A DNA stretch of 64,000 nucleotides from Bordetella trematum (GTDB taxonomy: Bacteria; Pseudomonadota; Gammaproteobacteria; Burkholderiales; Burkholderiaceae_B). Positions 46,647 to 59,346 of the stretch are shown here, in pieces; positions within the stretch are counted from its first letter, which is position 1, and every line of letters begins with the position of its first letter. The position numbers and the translations under genes were made by a program. The stretch lies in contig NZ_FKBR01000045.1 in assembly GCF_900078335.1 (NCBI RefSeq), forward strand, positions 1 through 64,000, written 5' to 3'. The notes under the pieces were generated by a model. That model did not search any database and was not told the DNA's origin. It saw only the letters and a program-made list of their open reading frames with translations.

Positions 46647-49600
46647 TTGGCGAATAAAAAGAATGTCTGGCTGGGAGCGGGAGCGGTGGCGGTATTGGCC
46701 GCTGCCGTCGGATTGGGATGGTGGGCCGGACGGGGTCCGGCCGCGCCGGTGGCGCAAGCGCCAGCACCCGTGAGCGCGCCGGCGAGCACGGACGGGCCGG
46801 CCGCCGGGCCGGCGGCGATGGCGCCGACGGGCCAGGCGACGGTTGGCGCGCCCGACGATTTTGCCGCGCTCAATTGTCAGCCGCGCCAGTACAACGACAG
46901 CCTGGCGCTGGCGCTCACCTTTACCCAGCCGGTCGAGCGCAAGGCTGACCTGGATCGCTATCTGCAGGTCACCGAGCTGGGCGTGGCCGAAGACCAGGGC
47001 GAAGGAGCCGCCGGCCCGCAGGCCGCGCAGACCGGCCAGCCCGCGCCGCAGGGACGCGCGGTGCAGGGCGGCTGGGTGACGGGCGACAACCCGCGCGTGG
47101 TCTATTTCCCCTACGTGCAGCCGCTCAAGCGCTACGCCATCACCGTGCGCGAAGGCCTGCCGGGCGCCGCGCCTGCGGGCGCCTTGCCCCAGGCGGCGCG
47201 TTGCGACGTGGCGACCCAGGCCATGCCGCCGTCCTTTTATTTCGCCAGCCGTGGCGTGGTGCTGCCGGCCGGGCAGAACGGCGGATTGCCGGTGGCGACC
47301 GTCAATATGCCGGAAGTGGACGTACAGTTTCTGCGGGTCGACCCGCAGCGCGTCCCGGAACTGTTCGAGACGGTGCTGGGTGTGGGACGCCAGGACGTCG
47401 GCAATGATGATGACGATGCCGAAAATGATTGGCGCTATGCCGATAACCGCAGCCTGAAGGGCTCGGTCAGCAACTGGGACCTGGACCGGCTCAACAGCCT
47501 GACCACCAGCGTCTACCAGGGCCGCTTCGTCACCGATGACAAGCCCAACCGCCGGCACGTCACCTTCTTGCCGGTTGAACATATCAAGGAATTGCAGGAG
47601 CCCGGCATCTACATCGCGGTGATGAGCCAGCCCGGCCGCTTCCGCTATGAGTATCAGACTACATATTTCTATGTCAGCGATCTGGGCTTGCATGCTCGCC
47701 GCTATCCGGACCGCAGCGAAGCTTATGTGGTGTCGCTCAAGAGCGGCCAGCCAGTCAGCGGCGTGCGGGTCGAGCTGGTCGATGCGGCAGGCAAGGTGCT
47801 GGCCCAGACCGAGGCCGACGGGCAGGGCCACGTGCGCTTCGATGGCGCCCATGGCAACGCGCGCCTGATGCGTGCGGTCCGGGGCAAGGAAATGACCGTG
47901 CTGGCCCTGGGTGAGCCGGCGCTCGACCTGTCGGAGTACGACATCGGCGGCCATCCTTCGCGCAACAACAATCTGTTTGTCTATGCCGGGCGCAATCTGT
48001 ATCGCCCGGGTGAGCAGTTCCATGTGTCGGTGCTGGCGCGCGACCCGGACGGGCGTCCCCTGCCGGCCAGCCCGCTGACGGCCACCCTCAAGCGTCCGGA
48101 CGGCCGCGTCACGCGGACCACCCTCTGGCGCGCCCAGCCAGAGCTGCCCAACTACCTTGAACAGGCCATCGACATTCCGCAAGACGCCCAGACCGGCACG
48201 TGGCTGCTGGAGTTGCGCGTCGATCCGGCCTCCAGACTGCCTGACGCGGCCTGGAAGTATCAGGTCGAGGAGTTCCTGCCCGAACGCATGAAGCTGGCGC
48301 TGACCTCGGAGCAGGCTGTGCTGGAGCCCGAGGAAAACTGGCGGGTCGATCTGCAGGGCGACTATCTCTATGGCGCGCCGGCGGCAGGCAACCGCGTGCT
48401 GGCCAGTTTTCAACTCAAGCGCGACCGCGTCGCGCTGCCGCAGCAGTGGCCGGGCTTCATCTTTGGTGACGTGGCCGATGACAGCACGCGACGTTATGAA
48501 GAATTGCCCGATACCGAGCTGGATCGCCAGGGCGGTGGCGAGCTGCTGGTCGATCCGCAGGCCGGTGGTACGCATTCGCCCATGAAGGTGCGTCTGTCGG
48601 TCAGCCTGCTGGAGTCCGGCGGGCGTCCGGTAGTGCGTTCCATTGAGCGCAGTGTCTGGCCGGCCAGCACCCTGATCGGGGTGCGCCCCTTGTTCGATCG
48701 TGACGTGACCCGTGAAGGCGCGCCGGCGGGCTTTGAAGTCATCCGTGTGGACGCCCAGGGCGAGATGCAGCCGGTGAGCGGTGCGCAGATGCGCCTGTTC
48801 CGCGAGAACCGCCAGTATTACTGGCGGTTCGATGACCAGCGCGGCTGGAACAGCGGCTTTATCGAAACCGACGAGCTCACCGATTCGCGCGTGCTCGACA
48901 TTCAGGGGCGCACGCCTTTGTCCCTTGGGGTCGACTGGGGTCGCTACCGCCTGGAAATTGCCGATCCGCAGACCGGCGAGGTGATGCGCTATCGTTTCTA
49001 TGCGGGCTGGAATGCCCAGGATGCCGACGCGGTCGGCAACCGGCCGGATCGTGTGCAGCTGAAACTGCAGGACGTGCCCGCCAGGCCGGGCGAGACGGTC
49101 CGCCTGGCCGTCACGCCGCCACATGACGGCCAGGCACTGATCACGGTCGAGGGCGACGGCATGCTGTGGTCCAAGTGGGTGGCGGTCAAGGCGAGCGGCA
49201 CCGAAGTCGCCATTCCGATCGATGCCGCCTGGAAGCGCCACGACCTGTATGTGTCGGCAACGGTATTCCGTCCCGGCAGCGAGGGCGATCGCGTGACGCC
49301 GGCGCGTGCGCTGGGTCTGGCCTACTTGCCGTTGGCCAGCGCCGATCGCAAGCTGGCGGTGAGTCTGGAGGCGCCGGCCAAGGTCGAGCCCGAAAAGCCG
49401 GTCAAGGTACGAGTGAAAGTCGATGGCGCCAAGTCTGGCAAGGCTTACGTGACCCTGTCGGCCGTCGATGTTGGCATTCTCAACATCAATCAGTACGCCA
49501 CCCCAGATCCCATGGACTTTTTCTTCGGCAAGCATCGTTATGCGCCGGAGCTGCTGGACATGTACGGCAAGCTGATCGAGAAAATGGAAGGTACCCAGGG

Positions 49601-51809
49601 GCGCCTGAAGTGGGGTGGTGACGCGGCCATGCGCGGCGACAGTCGCAGCCTGCCCAAGAAGGTCAAGCTGGTGGATCTGTTCTCGGGAGCGGTGGGGCTG
49701 GATGCCAAGGGAGAGGCCGAGATCGAGCTGAACGTGCCCGATTTCAACGGCACGCTGCGGCTGATGGCGGTTGCCTTCACTGACGAACGCTATGGCAACG
49801 CCGATGCCGAGATGGTGGTTGCCGCCCCGGTGGTGGCCGAGTTGAATACGCCGCGTTTCATCACCCCGGGCGACCAGGCCGCCATCGCGCTGGACCTGAC
49901 CAACCTGAGCGGCGCGACCCGCAAACTCACCGTGCGTCTGCAGGCGCTCGATCCGCTGGCAATCAACGACAGCGTGCGCACCGTGACGCTCAAGGACAAG
50001 GAGCGCACGACGCTGCGTTTTGTGGCGTCCACGACCGGCTCGTACGGCCTGGGATTGATGCGTCTGGTGGTCGAGGGCGATGGCCTGCGCATTGCACGCG
50101 AATCGGTGCTGCAGGTGCAGCCGGCCTATGCGCCGGAGCGTCGTGTGCGTCGCGTACGCCTGAACCCGGGCGAGGAGTGGACACCGCCGGCCAGCATGCT
50201 GGCCGGCTGGCACGCCGACTCGGTGACGGCGGCCTTGACGCTCTCGAATCGTCCGCCCCTGAACGTCAACCGCCTGGTCGAAGACCTGCTCAACTATCCC
50301 TATGGATGCACCGAGCAGACCATCAGCGCCACCATGCCGTGGGTCCTGATCGACGAGGCGGGCGCCAAGCGCTTCAACCTGCCGGTGCGCACCCTGGCCG
50401 AGCGGCAGGCCAAGGTGGATGGCGCGCTGGCGCGCCTGTCGGGCATGCGCAACGCCACGGGCGGCTATTCGCTCTGGAGTGATGCCGGCTCGCGCGATGT
50501 GTGGCTGAGCGCCTATGCGCTGGGCTTCATGCAGGATGCGCGGGACCGGGGCTTCAACGTGCCCGAGGCCAACTTTGAGCGCACCCGCCAGTGGTTGCTC
50601 GAGCAACTGCAGCAGACGCCCAACAGTTTCGGCAGCTGGTCGGCCAACCTGCGTCAGGGGCTGGAGAGCGGCCGCATCGATTCGGGCAGCGCCGACGTGC
50701 TGCGCAATGATCATCGCCGCTTTGCCGGGCTGACGACGGCTGCGCTGATGCTCGCCCGCGATGGCAAGGCGCCCTTGTCCACGGTGCGCCAGCTGTTCGA
50801 CGACTATGGCGAACGTGCCCGTTCGCCGCTGCCGTTGATCCAGCTGGCGGTCACGTTCAAGCTGCTGGGTGACGAGGGCCGCATGAAGCGGGCGCTCGAG
50901 GCAGGCATGACGCGGCCCTACGGCATCACGCGCCGCAACGTCGGGGGCTACGAGGAGTGGCTGGGCGATTACGGCAGCAGCGTGCGCGACTATGCCCAGG
51001 CCTACGCCCTGATGCAGCAGTACGGCCTGCGCGATGATCGCAGCGAGACACTGCTCGAGCAGGCGGTCGCCCGCCTGGGCAACCGCTCCTATCTGTCCAC
51101 CCAGGAGCAGATGGTGCTGTTGTCGGCCGCCAATGCGGCAGGCGGTGACCGGGGCACGCCGTGGCAGGCCATGCTGCAGCAGGCCGACGGTAGCAGCCGC
51201 AGCCTGACCGGCAAGATGGACGAAACGCTGCAGTTCAACGCCGATTCGGCTGCGCAACTGCAACTGCGCAACGTTGGCAACCAGTCGCTGTTCGTCGAGC
51301 TGGACACCCAGGGCACGCCGCTGACCGCGCCGGTGGCCCGCAATGACGTTATCCAGTTGCGTCGCGGCTGGTACCGTCCGGACGGCCGCGCCTGGGATGG
51401 CGGCACGCTGCAGACCGGCGACATGCTGGTGGTGTGGATCCAGGCCGAGGCGAATCAATATGTGCCGGACGCCCTGATCGTGGACCGCGTGCCGGCCGGG
51501 TTCGAGGTCGAGAACCTGAACCTGTCGCAAAGCCCGGAAATGCAAGACTGGGAAATCGGCGGCCGCCGCGTCGCCGATGCCCTGGCCGATCGCAATATCA
51601 AGCATCGCGAATTCCGCGATGACCGTTATGTGGCGGCGGCCAGCCTGGGTCGTGGCAGAGTGGACATTTTCTATCTGGCGCGCGTGGTCTCTCCGGGCCG
51701 TTACAGCGTTCCGCCGCTGGTCGCCGAGGACATGTACCGCCCGGCGATACGCGGTGTAGGGGATACATGGAGCAACATCGAGATCCGCGACCGCCAGCCG
51801 CGCCGTTAA
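46647..51809 (+). CDS. bacterial alpha-2-macroglobulin (YfhM-type)
   Basis: A periplasmic, inner-membrane-tethered protein of about 1,720 residues that is thought to trap proteases after cell-wall damage. TTG 46647 is chosen because GAGG is six bases upstream; then residues 1-30 give a membrane anchor (VWLGAGAVAVLAAAVGLGWW). Several MG domains follow (for example YVVSLKSGQPVSGVRVELVD), then the bait region, and the thioester motif in YPYGCTEQTISATMPW at about residue 1220, where the Cys and Gln of CTEQ form the thioester. C-terminal helical barrel and receptor-like parts follow. Its stop overlaps pbpC by 43 bases, so PBP1C is coupled, as known for A2M-PBP1C pairs. Confidence 0.95.
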   Translation: MANKKNVWLGAGAVAVLAAAVGLGWWAGRGPAAPVAQAPAPVSAPASTDGPAAGPAAMAPTGQATVGAPDDFAALNCQPRQYNDSLALALTFTQPVERKADLDRYLQVTELGVAEDQGEGAAGPQAAQTGQPAPQGRAVQGGWVTGDNPRVVYFPYVQPLKRYAITVREGLPGAAPAGALPQAARCDVATQAMPPSFYFASRGVVLPAGQNGGLPVATVNMPEVDVQFLRVDPQRVPELFETVLGVGRQDVGNDDDDAENDWRYADNRSLKGSVSNWDLDRLNSLTTSVYQGRFVTDDKPNRRHVTFLPVEHIKELQEPGIYIAVMSQPGRFRYEYQTTYFYVSDLGLHARRYPDRSEAYVVSLKSGQPVSGVRVELVDAAGKVLAQTEADGQGHVRFDGAHGNARLMRAVRGKEMTVLALGEPALDLSEYDIGGHPSRNNNLFVYAGRNLYRPGEQFHVSVLARDPDGRPLPASPLTATLKRPDGRVTRTTLWRAQPELPNYLEQAIDIPQDAQTGTWLLELRVDPASRLPDAAWKYQVEEFLPERMKLALTSEQAVLEPEENWRVDLQGDYLYGAPAAGNRVLASFQLKRDRVALPQQWPGFIFGDVADDSTRRYEELPDTELDRQGGGELLVDPQAGGTHSPMKVRLSVSLLESGGRPVVRSIERSVWPASTLIGVRPLFDRDVTREGAPAGFEVIRVDAQGEMQPVSGAQMRLFRENRQYYWRFDDQRGWNSGFIETDELTDSRVLDIQGRTPLSLGVDWGRYRLEIADPQTGEVMRYRFYAGWNAQDADAVGNRPDRVQLKLQDVPARPGETVRLAVTPPHDGQALITVEGDGMLWSKWVAVKASGTEVAIPIDAAWKRHDLYVSATVFRPGSEGDRVTPARALGLAYLPLASADRKLAVSLEAPAKVEPEKPVKVRVKVDGAKSGKAYVTLSAVDVGILNINQYATPDPMDFFFGKHRYAPELLDMYGKLIEKMEGTQGRLKWGGDAAMRGDSRSLPKKVKLVDLFSGAVGLDAKGEAEIELNVPDFNGTLRLMAVAFTDERYGNADAEMVVAAPVVAELNTPRFITPGDQAAIALDLTNLSGATRKLTVRLQALDPLAINDSVRTVTLKDKERTTLRFVASTTGSYGLGLMRLVVEGDGLRIARESVLQVQPAYAPERRVRRVRLNPGEEWTPPASMLAGWHADSVTAALTLSNRPPLNVNRLVEDLLNYPYGCTEQTISATMPWVLIDEAGAKRFNLPVRTLAERQAKVDGALARLSGMRNATGGYSLWSDAGSRDVWLSAYALGFMQDARDRGFNVPEANFERTRQWLLEQLQQTPNSFGSWSANLRQGLESGRIDSGSADVLRNDHRRFAGLTTAALMLARDGKAPLSTVRQLFDDYGERARSPLPLIQLAVTFKLLGDEGRMKRALEAGMTRPYGITRRNVGGYEEWLGDYGSSVRDYAQAYALMQQYGLRDDRSETLLEQAVARLGNRSYLSTQEQMVLLSAANAAGGDRGTPWQAMLQQADGSSRSLTGKMDETLQFNADSAAQLQLRNVGNQSLFVELDTQGTPLTAPVARNDVIQLRRGWYRPDGRAWDGGTLQTGDMLVVWIQAEANQYVPDALIVDRVPAGFEVENLNLSQSPEMQDWEIGGRRVADALADRNIKHREFRDDRYVAAASLGRGRVDIFYLARVVSPGRYSVPPLVAEDMYRPAIRGVGDTWSNIEIRDRQPRR

Positions 51810-53962
51810 GGCGCTGGCGGCGGCGGCTGGCCTGGCTGGCCGCCGCCGTGCTCCTGCTCCCGCCTGCCGCTTTCCTTATCCTGGATGCGTTGTATCCGCT
51901 GCCGCCCCTTGGGGCGGCGGGCGCGCGCGTGGTGGTTGCCAGCGACGGCACGCCCTTGCGCACTTATCCCAGCCGCGATGGAGTCTGGCGCTACCCGGTA
52001 TCGCCGCAGCAGGTATCGCCGCGCTACCTGGAAACCTTGCTGGCCTACGAAGACCGGTGGTTTTACTGGCACCCCGGCGTCAATCCCTGGGCCATGCTGC
52101 GGGCCGGCTGGCAATGGGCGGCCCATGGACGCATCGTGTCCGGCGGGTCGACCCTGACCATGCAGGTGGCGCGGCTGCAGGACCCGGCGCTGGCCGGTCA
52201 GCCGTCGCGCAGTCTGGCGGCCAAGGCGCGCCAGGTGTGGCGCGCCTTGCAGCTGGAATGGCACTACAGCAAGGATGAGATCCTGGCGATGTACCTGGCT
52301 CATGCCCCCATGGGCGGCATCGTCGAGGGCGTGGAGATGGGCGCGCGGATGTGGCTGGGGAAATCCGCCAGCCACCTGAGCGATGCCGAGGCGGCGCTGT
52401 TGACGGCCTTGCCGCAAGCGCCTTCGCGCCTGCGGCCGGATCGCCATCCCGAGGCGGCTGCCGCGGCCCGCGACAAGGTGCTGGCGCGCATGCAGGAGCT
52501 GGGCCGCTGGCCGGCCGAGCGGGTGGCCGATGCGCGCATCGAGAATGTGGTCGCGCCGCCCCTGCGGGCGCGTTGGCTTGCGCCGTTGGCCGCGCAGCGC
52601 CTGCTGGCCGATGGCCGTGCCGGGCAGGCGGTGCTCGCCAGCACGCTGGATGCCGACATGCAGGCCACTGTCGAGCGCATGCTGCTGGATCGGGTCGACA
52701 GCCTTCCGCCCAAGGTCTCCATGGCCGTGCTGGTGATGGACAACGATACGCTGGAAGTGAGGGCCTATGCCGGCTCGGCCGATTTCGGCGATGACAGCCG
52801 TTCTGCGCATGTGGACATGGTGCGCGCCGTGCGGTCGCCGGGCTCCACGCTCAAGCCCTTTCTTTATGCCATGGCGCTGGATGACGGTCTGGTACATTCC
52901 GAAAGCCTGCTGATGGATGTGCCGCTGTCTTTCGGCGGCTATGCACCCGGGAATTTCCAGGCTGCGTTTTCCGGGCCGGTGAGCGTGGCGCAGGCCTTGC
53001 AGCGCTCCCTGAATGTGCCTGCCGTCGATCTGCTGGACCGCGTCGGCCCGGCCCGCTTCGCGGCGCAGATGCAGAATGCCGGCGTACGTTTGCGTCTGCC
53101 GGCCGGCGCGACGCCCAACCTGAGCCTGATTCTCGGCGGCGGCGGCACTACGCTGGAAGAGCTGGTGGGCGCCTATCGTGCGCTGGCGCGTGGCGGGCTG
53201 GCAGGGCAGCCCCGGCTGTCGCCCCAGGCGCCGTTCATCGAAACCCGCGCCATGAGCGCCGGGGCGGCCTGGATCGTGCGCGATATCCTGGAGGCGGGCG
53301 GCCATCCGGACCGACCGCTTTACCAGCAGGCCGGCGGGCCGGGGGCGCTGGCCTGGAAAACCGGCACCAGCTTCGGATTTCGCGATGCCTGGGCCATCGG
53401 CGTGACCGACCAATGGACGTTGGGCGTCTGGGTCGGGCGGCCCGATGGCACGCCCAACCCCGGGTTCTTCGGTGCGAACGTGGCCGCGCCGTTGTTGCAG
53501 GATGTGGTGGCGGCCCTGCCGGGTGGCGCGCCGCGCGCCCGCCTGCGCCCGCCCACGGTGCAGACGGCGGTGACCTGCTGGCCATATGGCTGGCGGCGCG
53601 AGAGCGTCGCGCAGGGCGCCTGCACCGAGCCGCGTGCGGCCTGGGTCTTGAATGAAACGGTTCCGCCCTCATTTGCTGGCTATGCCGATGGCACGCTGGG
53701 CTCCCTGCGTATCGAGGGAGTGGCGCAGGGAACCGTACTGCGTCCCGTGCCGGGCGCGCACGACGTGACGCTCCAGGTTGGCTTGCGCGGCGGACAGGGC
53801 CGTGTATGGTGGCTGCTGGATGGAAAAGTGTTCGCCCAGGCAGACGCCAGTCATACGCAGGCGCTGTCTCTGGCGCACAATGGTCGTCATCAGCTGACCG
53901 TCATGGACGAAGCGGGCAGATACACGGGGCTGGAATTCGAAATCGCTGGTGTTACGCCCTGA
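51767..53962 (+). CDS. pbpC: penicillin-binding protein 1C
   Basis: A 731-residue bifunctional peptidoglycan enzyme anchored by a segment at about residues 22-45 (LAWLAAAVLLLPPAAFLILDA). The GT51 glycosyltransferase (about 60-240) has LAYEDRWFYWHPGVNP, GGSTLTMQVARL and YLAHAPMGGIVEGVEMGA. The transpeptidase domain has the Ser in SPGSTLKPF, SLN in LQRSLNVPAV and KTG in WKTGTSFGFRDAW. The C-terminal BiPBP_C domain covers about 640-725. The ATG lies inside the end of the A2M gene (43-base overlap). Confidence 0.96.
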   Translation: MEQHRDPRPPAAPLRRWRRRLAWLAAAVLLLPPAAFLILDALYPLPPLGAAGARVVVASDGTPLRTYPSRDGVWRYPVSPQQVSPRYLETLLAYEDRWFYWHPGVNPWAMLRAGWQWAAHGRIVSGGSTLTMQVARLQDPALAGQPSRSLAAKARQVWRALQLEWHYSKDEILAMYLAHAPMGGIVEGVEMGARMWLGKSASHLSDAEAALLTALPQAPSRLRPDRHPEAAAAARDKVLARMQELGRWPAERVADARIENVVAPPLRARWLAPLAAQRLLADGRAGQAVLASTLDADMQATVERMLLDRVDSLPPKVSMAVLVMDNDTLEVRAYAGSADFGDDSRSAHVDMVRAVRSPGSTLKPFLYAMALDDGLVHSESLLMDVPLSFGGYAPGNFQAAFSGPVSVAQALQRSLNVPAVDLLDRVGPARFAAQMQNAGVRLRLPAGATPNLSLILGGGGTTLEELVGAYRALARGGLAGQPRLSPQAPFIETRAMSAGAAWIVRDILEAGGHPDRPLYQQAGGPGALAWKTGTSFGFRDAWAIGVTDQWTLGVWVGRPDGTPNPGFFGANVAAPLLQDVVAALPGGAPRARLRPPTVQTAVTCWPYGWRRESVAQGACTEPRAAWVLNETVPPSFAGYADGTLGSLRIEGVAQGTVLRPVPGAHDVTLQVGLRGGQGRVWWLLDGKVFAQADASHTQALSLAHNGRHQLTVMDEAGRYTGLEFEIAGVTP

Positions 53963-54016
53963 TCAGCATAGAATAGGAAGCGTGTCCTTGACCGCTTCGT
54001 GCGTTACGGAGGAAGC

Positions 54017-56329
<2,313 letters not shown>

Positions 56330-56342
56330 CGGTTCGCCCGGT

Positions 56343-57662
56343 TTGGACGCGCAACCGCATTCTCTGATCGCCTGCGAGCACTGTGCCAGCGTTTATCGCT
56401 GGCACACGCTCGAGCATGGCGAGACGGCAGCCTGCGAGCGTTGCGGTTCGACCCTCTGGCGTTACAGCGGGCTGGGGCCGTCCAGCTGGCTGGCGCTGAC
56501 GCTGGCGGCGCTGTTCATCTTTGCCCTGGCCAACGCCTTTCCGGTGGCCTCGCTGTCGGTCCAGGGCATGGTGAGCAATGCCACCCTGCTGGATGCGGTG
56601 CACATCACCTGGCGACAGGGCCACTATGCGGTGGCGCTGATGACCGGGACGGTCGGCTTCGTGATCCCGATGCTGCAGATCCTGGTACTGCTGTGGGTGC
56701 TGGGGCCGTTATCGCGCGGGGTGCTGCCCTGGGGCTTCGAGCCGATCGTGCGGCTGCTGGGGATGCTGCATCCCTGGAGCATGGTGCCGGTGTTCCTGCT
56801 CGGGGTGCTGGTGTCGGTGATCAAGCTGGCTGGCATGGCCTCGGTGGAGCTGCGGGCCGGCCTGCTGGGCTTTGCCGTCCTGACGGTGCTGTTGACCATG
56901 CTCAGCCGCCTGCAACCGGCAACGTTGTGGCGCATGGCCGAACGTGCCCGGGTCGTTCCCGTGACGCTGCCGCCCATGACGGCCGACACCGTGCTGGCGG
57001 GCTGCCATGTATGCGGGCAGGTGCAGGCGCTGCCCTCCAGGGAAGACCCCGAAACCCATCATCACTGCGAGCGCTGCCATGCGGTGCTGCATTACCGCAA
57101 GCCCAACTCCGTCTCGCGCACCTGGGCGCTGCTGCTGGCAGCCGCCTTGCTTTACATCCCGGCCAATGTGCTGCCCGTCATGCAGATCGTTTCGATCACC
57201 GGCGGCAGCGGCCATACCATCCTGGGTGGCGTGATCGAACTCTGGCAGATGGGCTCCTGGGACATCGCGCTGATTGTTTTCATCGCCAGCATCGTGGTGC
57301 CGCTGACCAAGTTGCTGTCGCTGGCCTTCCTGACGCTCAGCCTGCAATGGCGCAGCACCACCAACCTGCGCCAGCGCACCCGTCTCTACCAGATGGTAGA
57401 GTTCATCGGGCAATGGTCCATGCTGGATGTCTTCGTGGTCATCATTCTGGCCGCGCTGGCCGACTTCCAGGGGCTGATGGAAATCAGCGCCGGGGCGGGC
57501 GCGGCATCGTTCGGCCTGGTGGTGGTACTGACCATGCTGGCCGCCATGACTTTCGACCTGCGCCAGTGCTGGGATGTCGAGCAGCAGCCGGGCGGAGAGC
57601 TCACCCCGGCGCAGCAGGTCATGCCGTCATCTGCAGGCCAACCTTCTTTGAACCATCATTAG
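56343..57662 (+). CDS. pqiA: PqiA-family inner-membrane protein
   Basis: A protein of about 439 residues of the PqiA/YebS family, the membrane partner of an MCE lipid-transport system. It has two similar halves, each with a zinc-ribbon-like cysteine set (CEHC...CERC near residues 11 and 31; CHVCG...CERC near 221 and 242) and about four membrane segments. TTG 56343 (MDAQPHSLIACEHC) is the only close start codon in this frame after clpA; the ribosome-binding site is poor. pqiB and pqiC follow closely. Confidence 0.92.
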   Translation: MDAQPHSLIACEHCASVYRWHTLEHGETAACERCGSTLWRYSGLGPSSWLALTLAALFIFALANAFPVASLSVQGMVSNATLLDAVHITWRQGHYAVALMTGTVGFVIPMLQILVLLWVLGPLSRGVLPWGFEPIVRLLGMLHPWSMVPVFLLGVLVSVIKLAGMASVELRAGLLGFAVLTVLLTMLSRLQPATLWRMAERARVVPVTLPPMTADTVLAGCHVCGQVQALPSREDPETHHHCERCHAVLHYRKPNSVSRTWALLLAAALLYIPANVLPVMQIVSITGGSGHTILGGVIELWQMGSWDIALIVFIASIVVPLTKLLSLAFLTLSLQWRSTTNLRQRTRLYQMVEFIGQWSMLDVFVVIILAALADFQGLMEISAGAGAASFGLVVVLTMLAAMTFDLRQCWDVEQQPGGELTPAQQVMPSSAGQPSLNHH

Positions 57663-57675
57663 GAACCCCCACGAC

Positions 57676-59343
57676 ATGGCTGAGCCGACTCAAACGCCGG
57701 ACAACCCGTTGGGTAAGGTCAAGGTGACCCGCAAGGAGCGTTCCCGCATCTCCTGGATCTGGCTGGTGCCGCTGGTGGCGGCGCTGGCGGGCTTGTCCAT
57801 GGTGGTACGGACCTGGCTGGATGCCGGCCCGCAGATCACCATCGAGTTCAACACGGCCGAAGGCCTGGAAGTCGGCAAGACCCAGTTGCGCTACAAGGAT
57901 GTGACGATAGGCACCGTCAGCGGCATTCACTTCAACGACGATCGCAGCAAGGTCGTGGTGCAGGCCGAGCTCTCCAAGGATGTGGCCAGCATGGCTGCCG
58001 AGGGCACCCATTTCTGGGTGGTGCGCCCGCGTCTGGGCTTGAGCGGGGTGTCGGGGCTGGGCACCCTGCTGTCGGGCGCCTATATCGGCGTGGATGCGCC
58101 GGTCAAGCCGGACGACCTCAACCGCAAGCCCAGCAAGTTCCACTTCGAGGGGCTGGAGAATCCGCCGCTGGTCGAATACGACCGGCCCGGCAAGCGCCTG
58201 CTGTTGCAGGCCGACGACCTGGGCTCGCTGGATATCGGCTCGCCGGTCTACTACCGGCGCATCAATGTCGGGCAGGTGGTGGGTTACGCCCTGAGCGATG
58301 ATGGCGAGGCCGTCAACATCGAGATTTTCATCGATGCCCCGAATGACCGTTTCGTCACCAAGGGGGCGCGATTCTGGAACGCCAGCGGCGTGGATCTTTC
58401 GATCAACGCCGAAGGCCTGCAGGTGCAGACGCAATCCATGGTGGCCGTGATGCTGGGCGGCATCGCCTTTGCGAATGTGGTCGAACGCAATACCGAGCCG
58501 GCCGACAGCAACAGCCGCTTCCTGCTCTATGACGGCGAGGATGCCGCCAAGGCCAATACCGATGGCACGCCGTTCCACATCCGCATGCGCTTCGATCAGT
58601 CGGTGCGCGGCCTGTCCAAGGGGGCGCCGGTCGACTTCCAGGGCATTGTGCTGGGCGAGGTCACCGATGTGGCGATCGATTTCGATGCCGCCAACAAGCG
58701 CTTCTATGGCGTGGTCGACGCCACCATCTATCCGGAGCGGCTGGGCGGGCTGTTCGAGCAGATCGTCGCGGCCATCGAGAAGGCCACCGGCAATCGTGAA
58801 ATGGCCTCCGACCATATGCTGCGCGTGCTGGTGGAAAATGGCCTGCGCGCGCAACTGCGCACCGCCAACCTGCTGACCGGCCAGATGTTCGTGGTGCTTG
58901 AGCATTTCCCCGGTGTCAAGCCGATCAAGTATGTCTCCACCGAGCCGGCCACCATCCCGACCATTCCGGGTCAGTTCGACCAGTTGCAGGAGCAGATCAG
59001 CACCATTGTGGCCAAGGTCGAGAAGGTGCCGTTCGACAAGATCGGCCAGGACCTGGCTGCCACCCTGGCCAATACGGCACGCCTGACGGCCAGCCTGGAC
59101 AAGCAGCTCACGCCGGATGTGGCGTCCACACTCAAGGAAGTGCGGCGCTCGCTGTCGCAGCTCAACGAGTTGCTGGCGTCGGATTCGCCGCTGCCACTGA
59201 GCGCCGAGCACTCCTTCAAGCAGTTGTCGCAGGCCGCGCGGGCCCTGCGCAATCTGGCGGAGTTTCTCCAAAGCAATCCGCAGGCCCTGCTGCGCGGGCG
59301 GGGAGAAGACCCCATCCCCGGCGCCGGTCCGGTAAGGAATTAA
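57676..59343 (+). CDS. pqiB: PqiB, MCE-domain lipid transport protein
   Basis: A 555-residue periplasmic protein with one membrane anchor at about residues 24-45 (RISWIWLVPLVAALAGLSMVV) and three MCE/MlaD domains. The first covers about 50-145 (ITIEFNTAEGLEVGKTQLRYK), the second about 165-255 (LLLQADDLGSLDIGSPVYYR) and the third about 285-400 (FHIRMRFDQSVRGLSKGAPV). In E. coli PqiB forms a needle-like tunnel from inner to outer membrane. It starts 13 bases after pqiA; pqiC follows after 3 bases. Confidence 0.95.
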   Translation: MAEPTQTPDNPLGKVKVTRKERSRISWIWLVPLVAALAGLSMVVRTWLDAGPQITIEFNTAEGLEVGKTQLRYKDVTIGTVSGIHFNDDRSKVVVQAELSKDVASMAAEGTHFWVVRPRLGLSGVSGLGTLLSGAYIGVDAPVKPDDLNRKPSKFHFEGLENPPLVEYDRPGKRLLLQADDLGSLDIGSPVYYRRINVGQVVGYALSDDGEAVNIEIFIDAPNDRFVTKGARFWNASGVDLSINAEGLQVQTQSMVAVMLGGIAFANVVERNTEPADSNSRFLLYDGEDAAKANTDGTPFHIRMRFDQSVRGLSKGAPVDFQGIVLGEVTDVAIDFDAANKRFYGVVDATIYPERLGGLFEQIVAAIEKATGNREMASDHMLRVLVENGLRAQLRTANLLTGQMFVVLEHFPGVKPIKYVSTEPATIPTIPGQFDQLQEQISTIVAKVEKVPFDKIGQDLAATLANTARLTASLDKQLTPDVASTLKEVRRSLSQLNELLASDSPLPLSAEHSFKQLSQAARALRNLAEFLQSNPQALLRGRGEDPIPGAGPVRN

Positions 59344-59346
59344 GCC

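Noticed and set aside
46527-51605. Minus-strand open frame of about 1,690 codons antisense to the A2M gene
   Set aside because: Its product is rich in Arg, His and Gln with no domains, as expected for the complement of a GC-rich gene; the plus strand encodes a clear alpha-2-macroglobulin.
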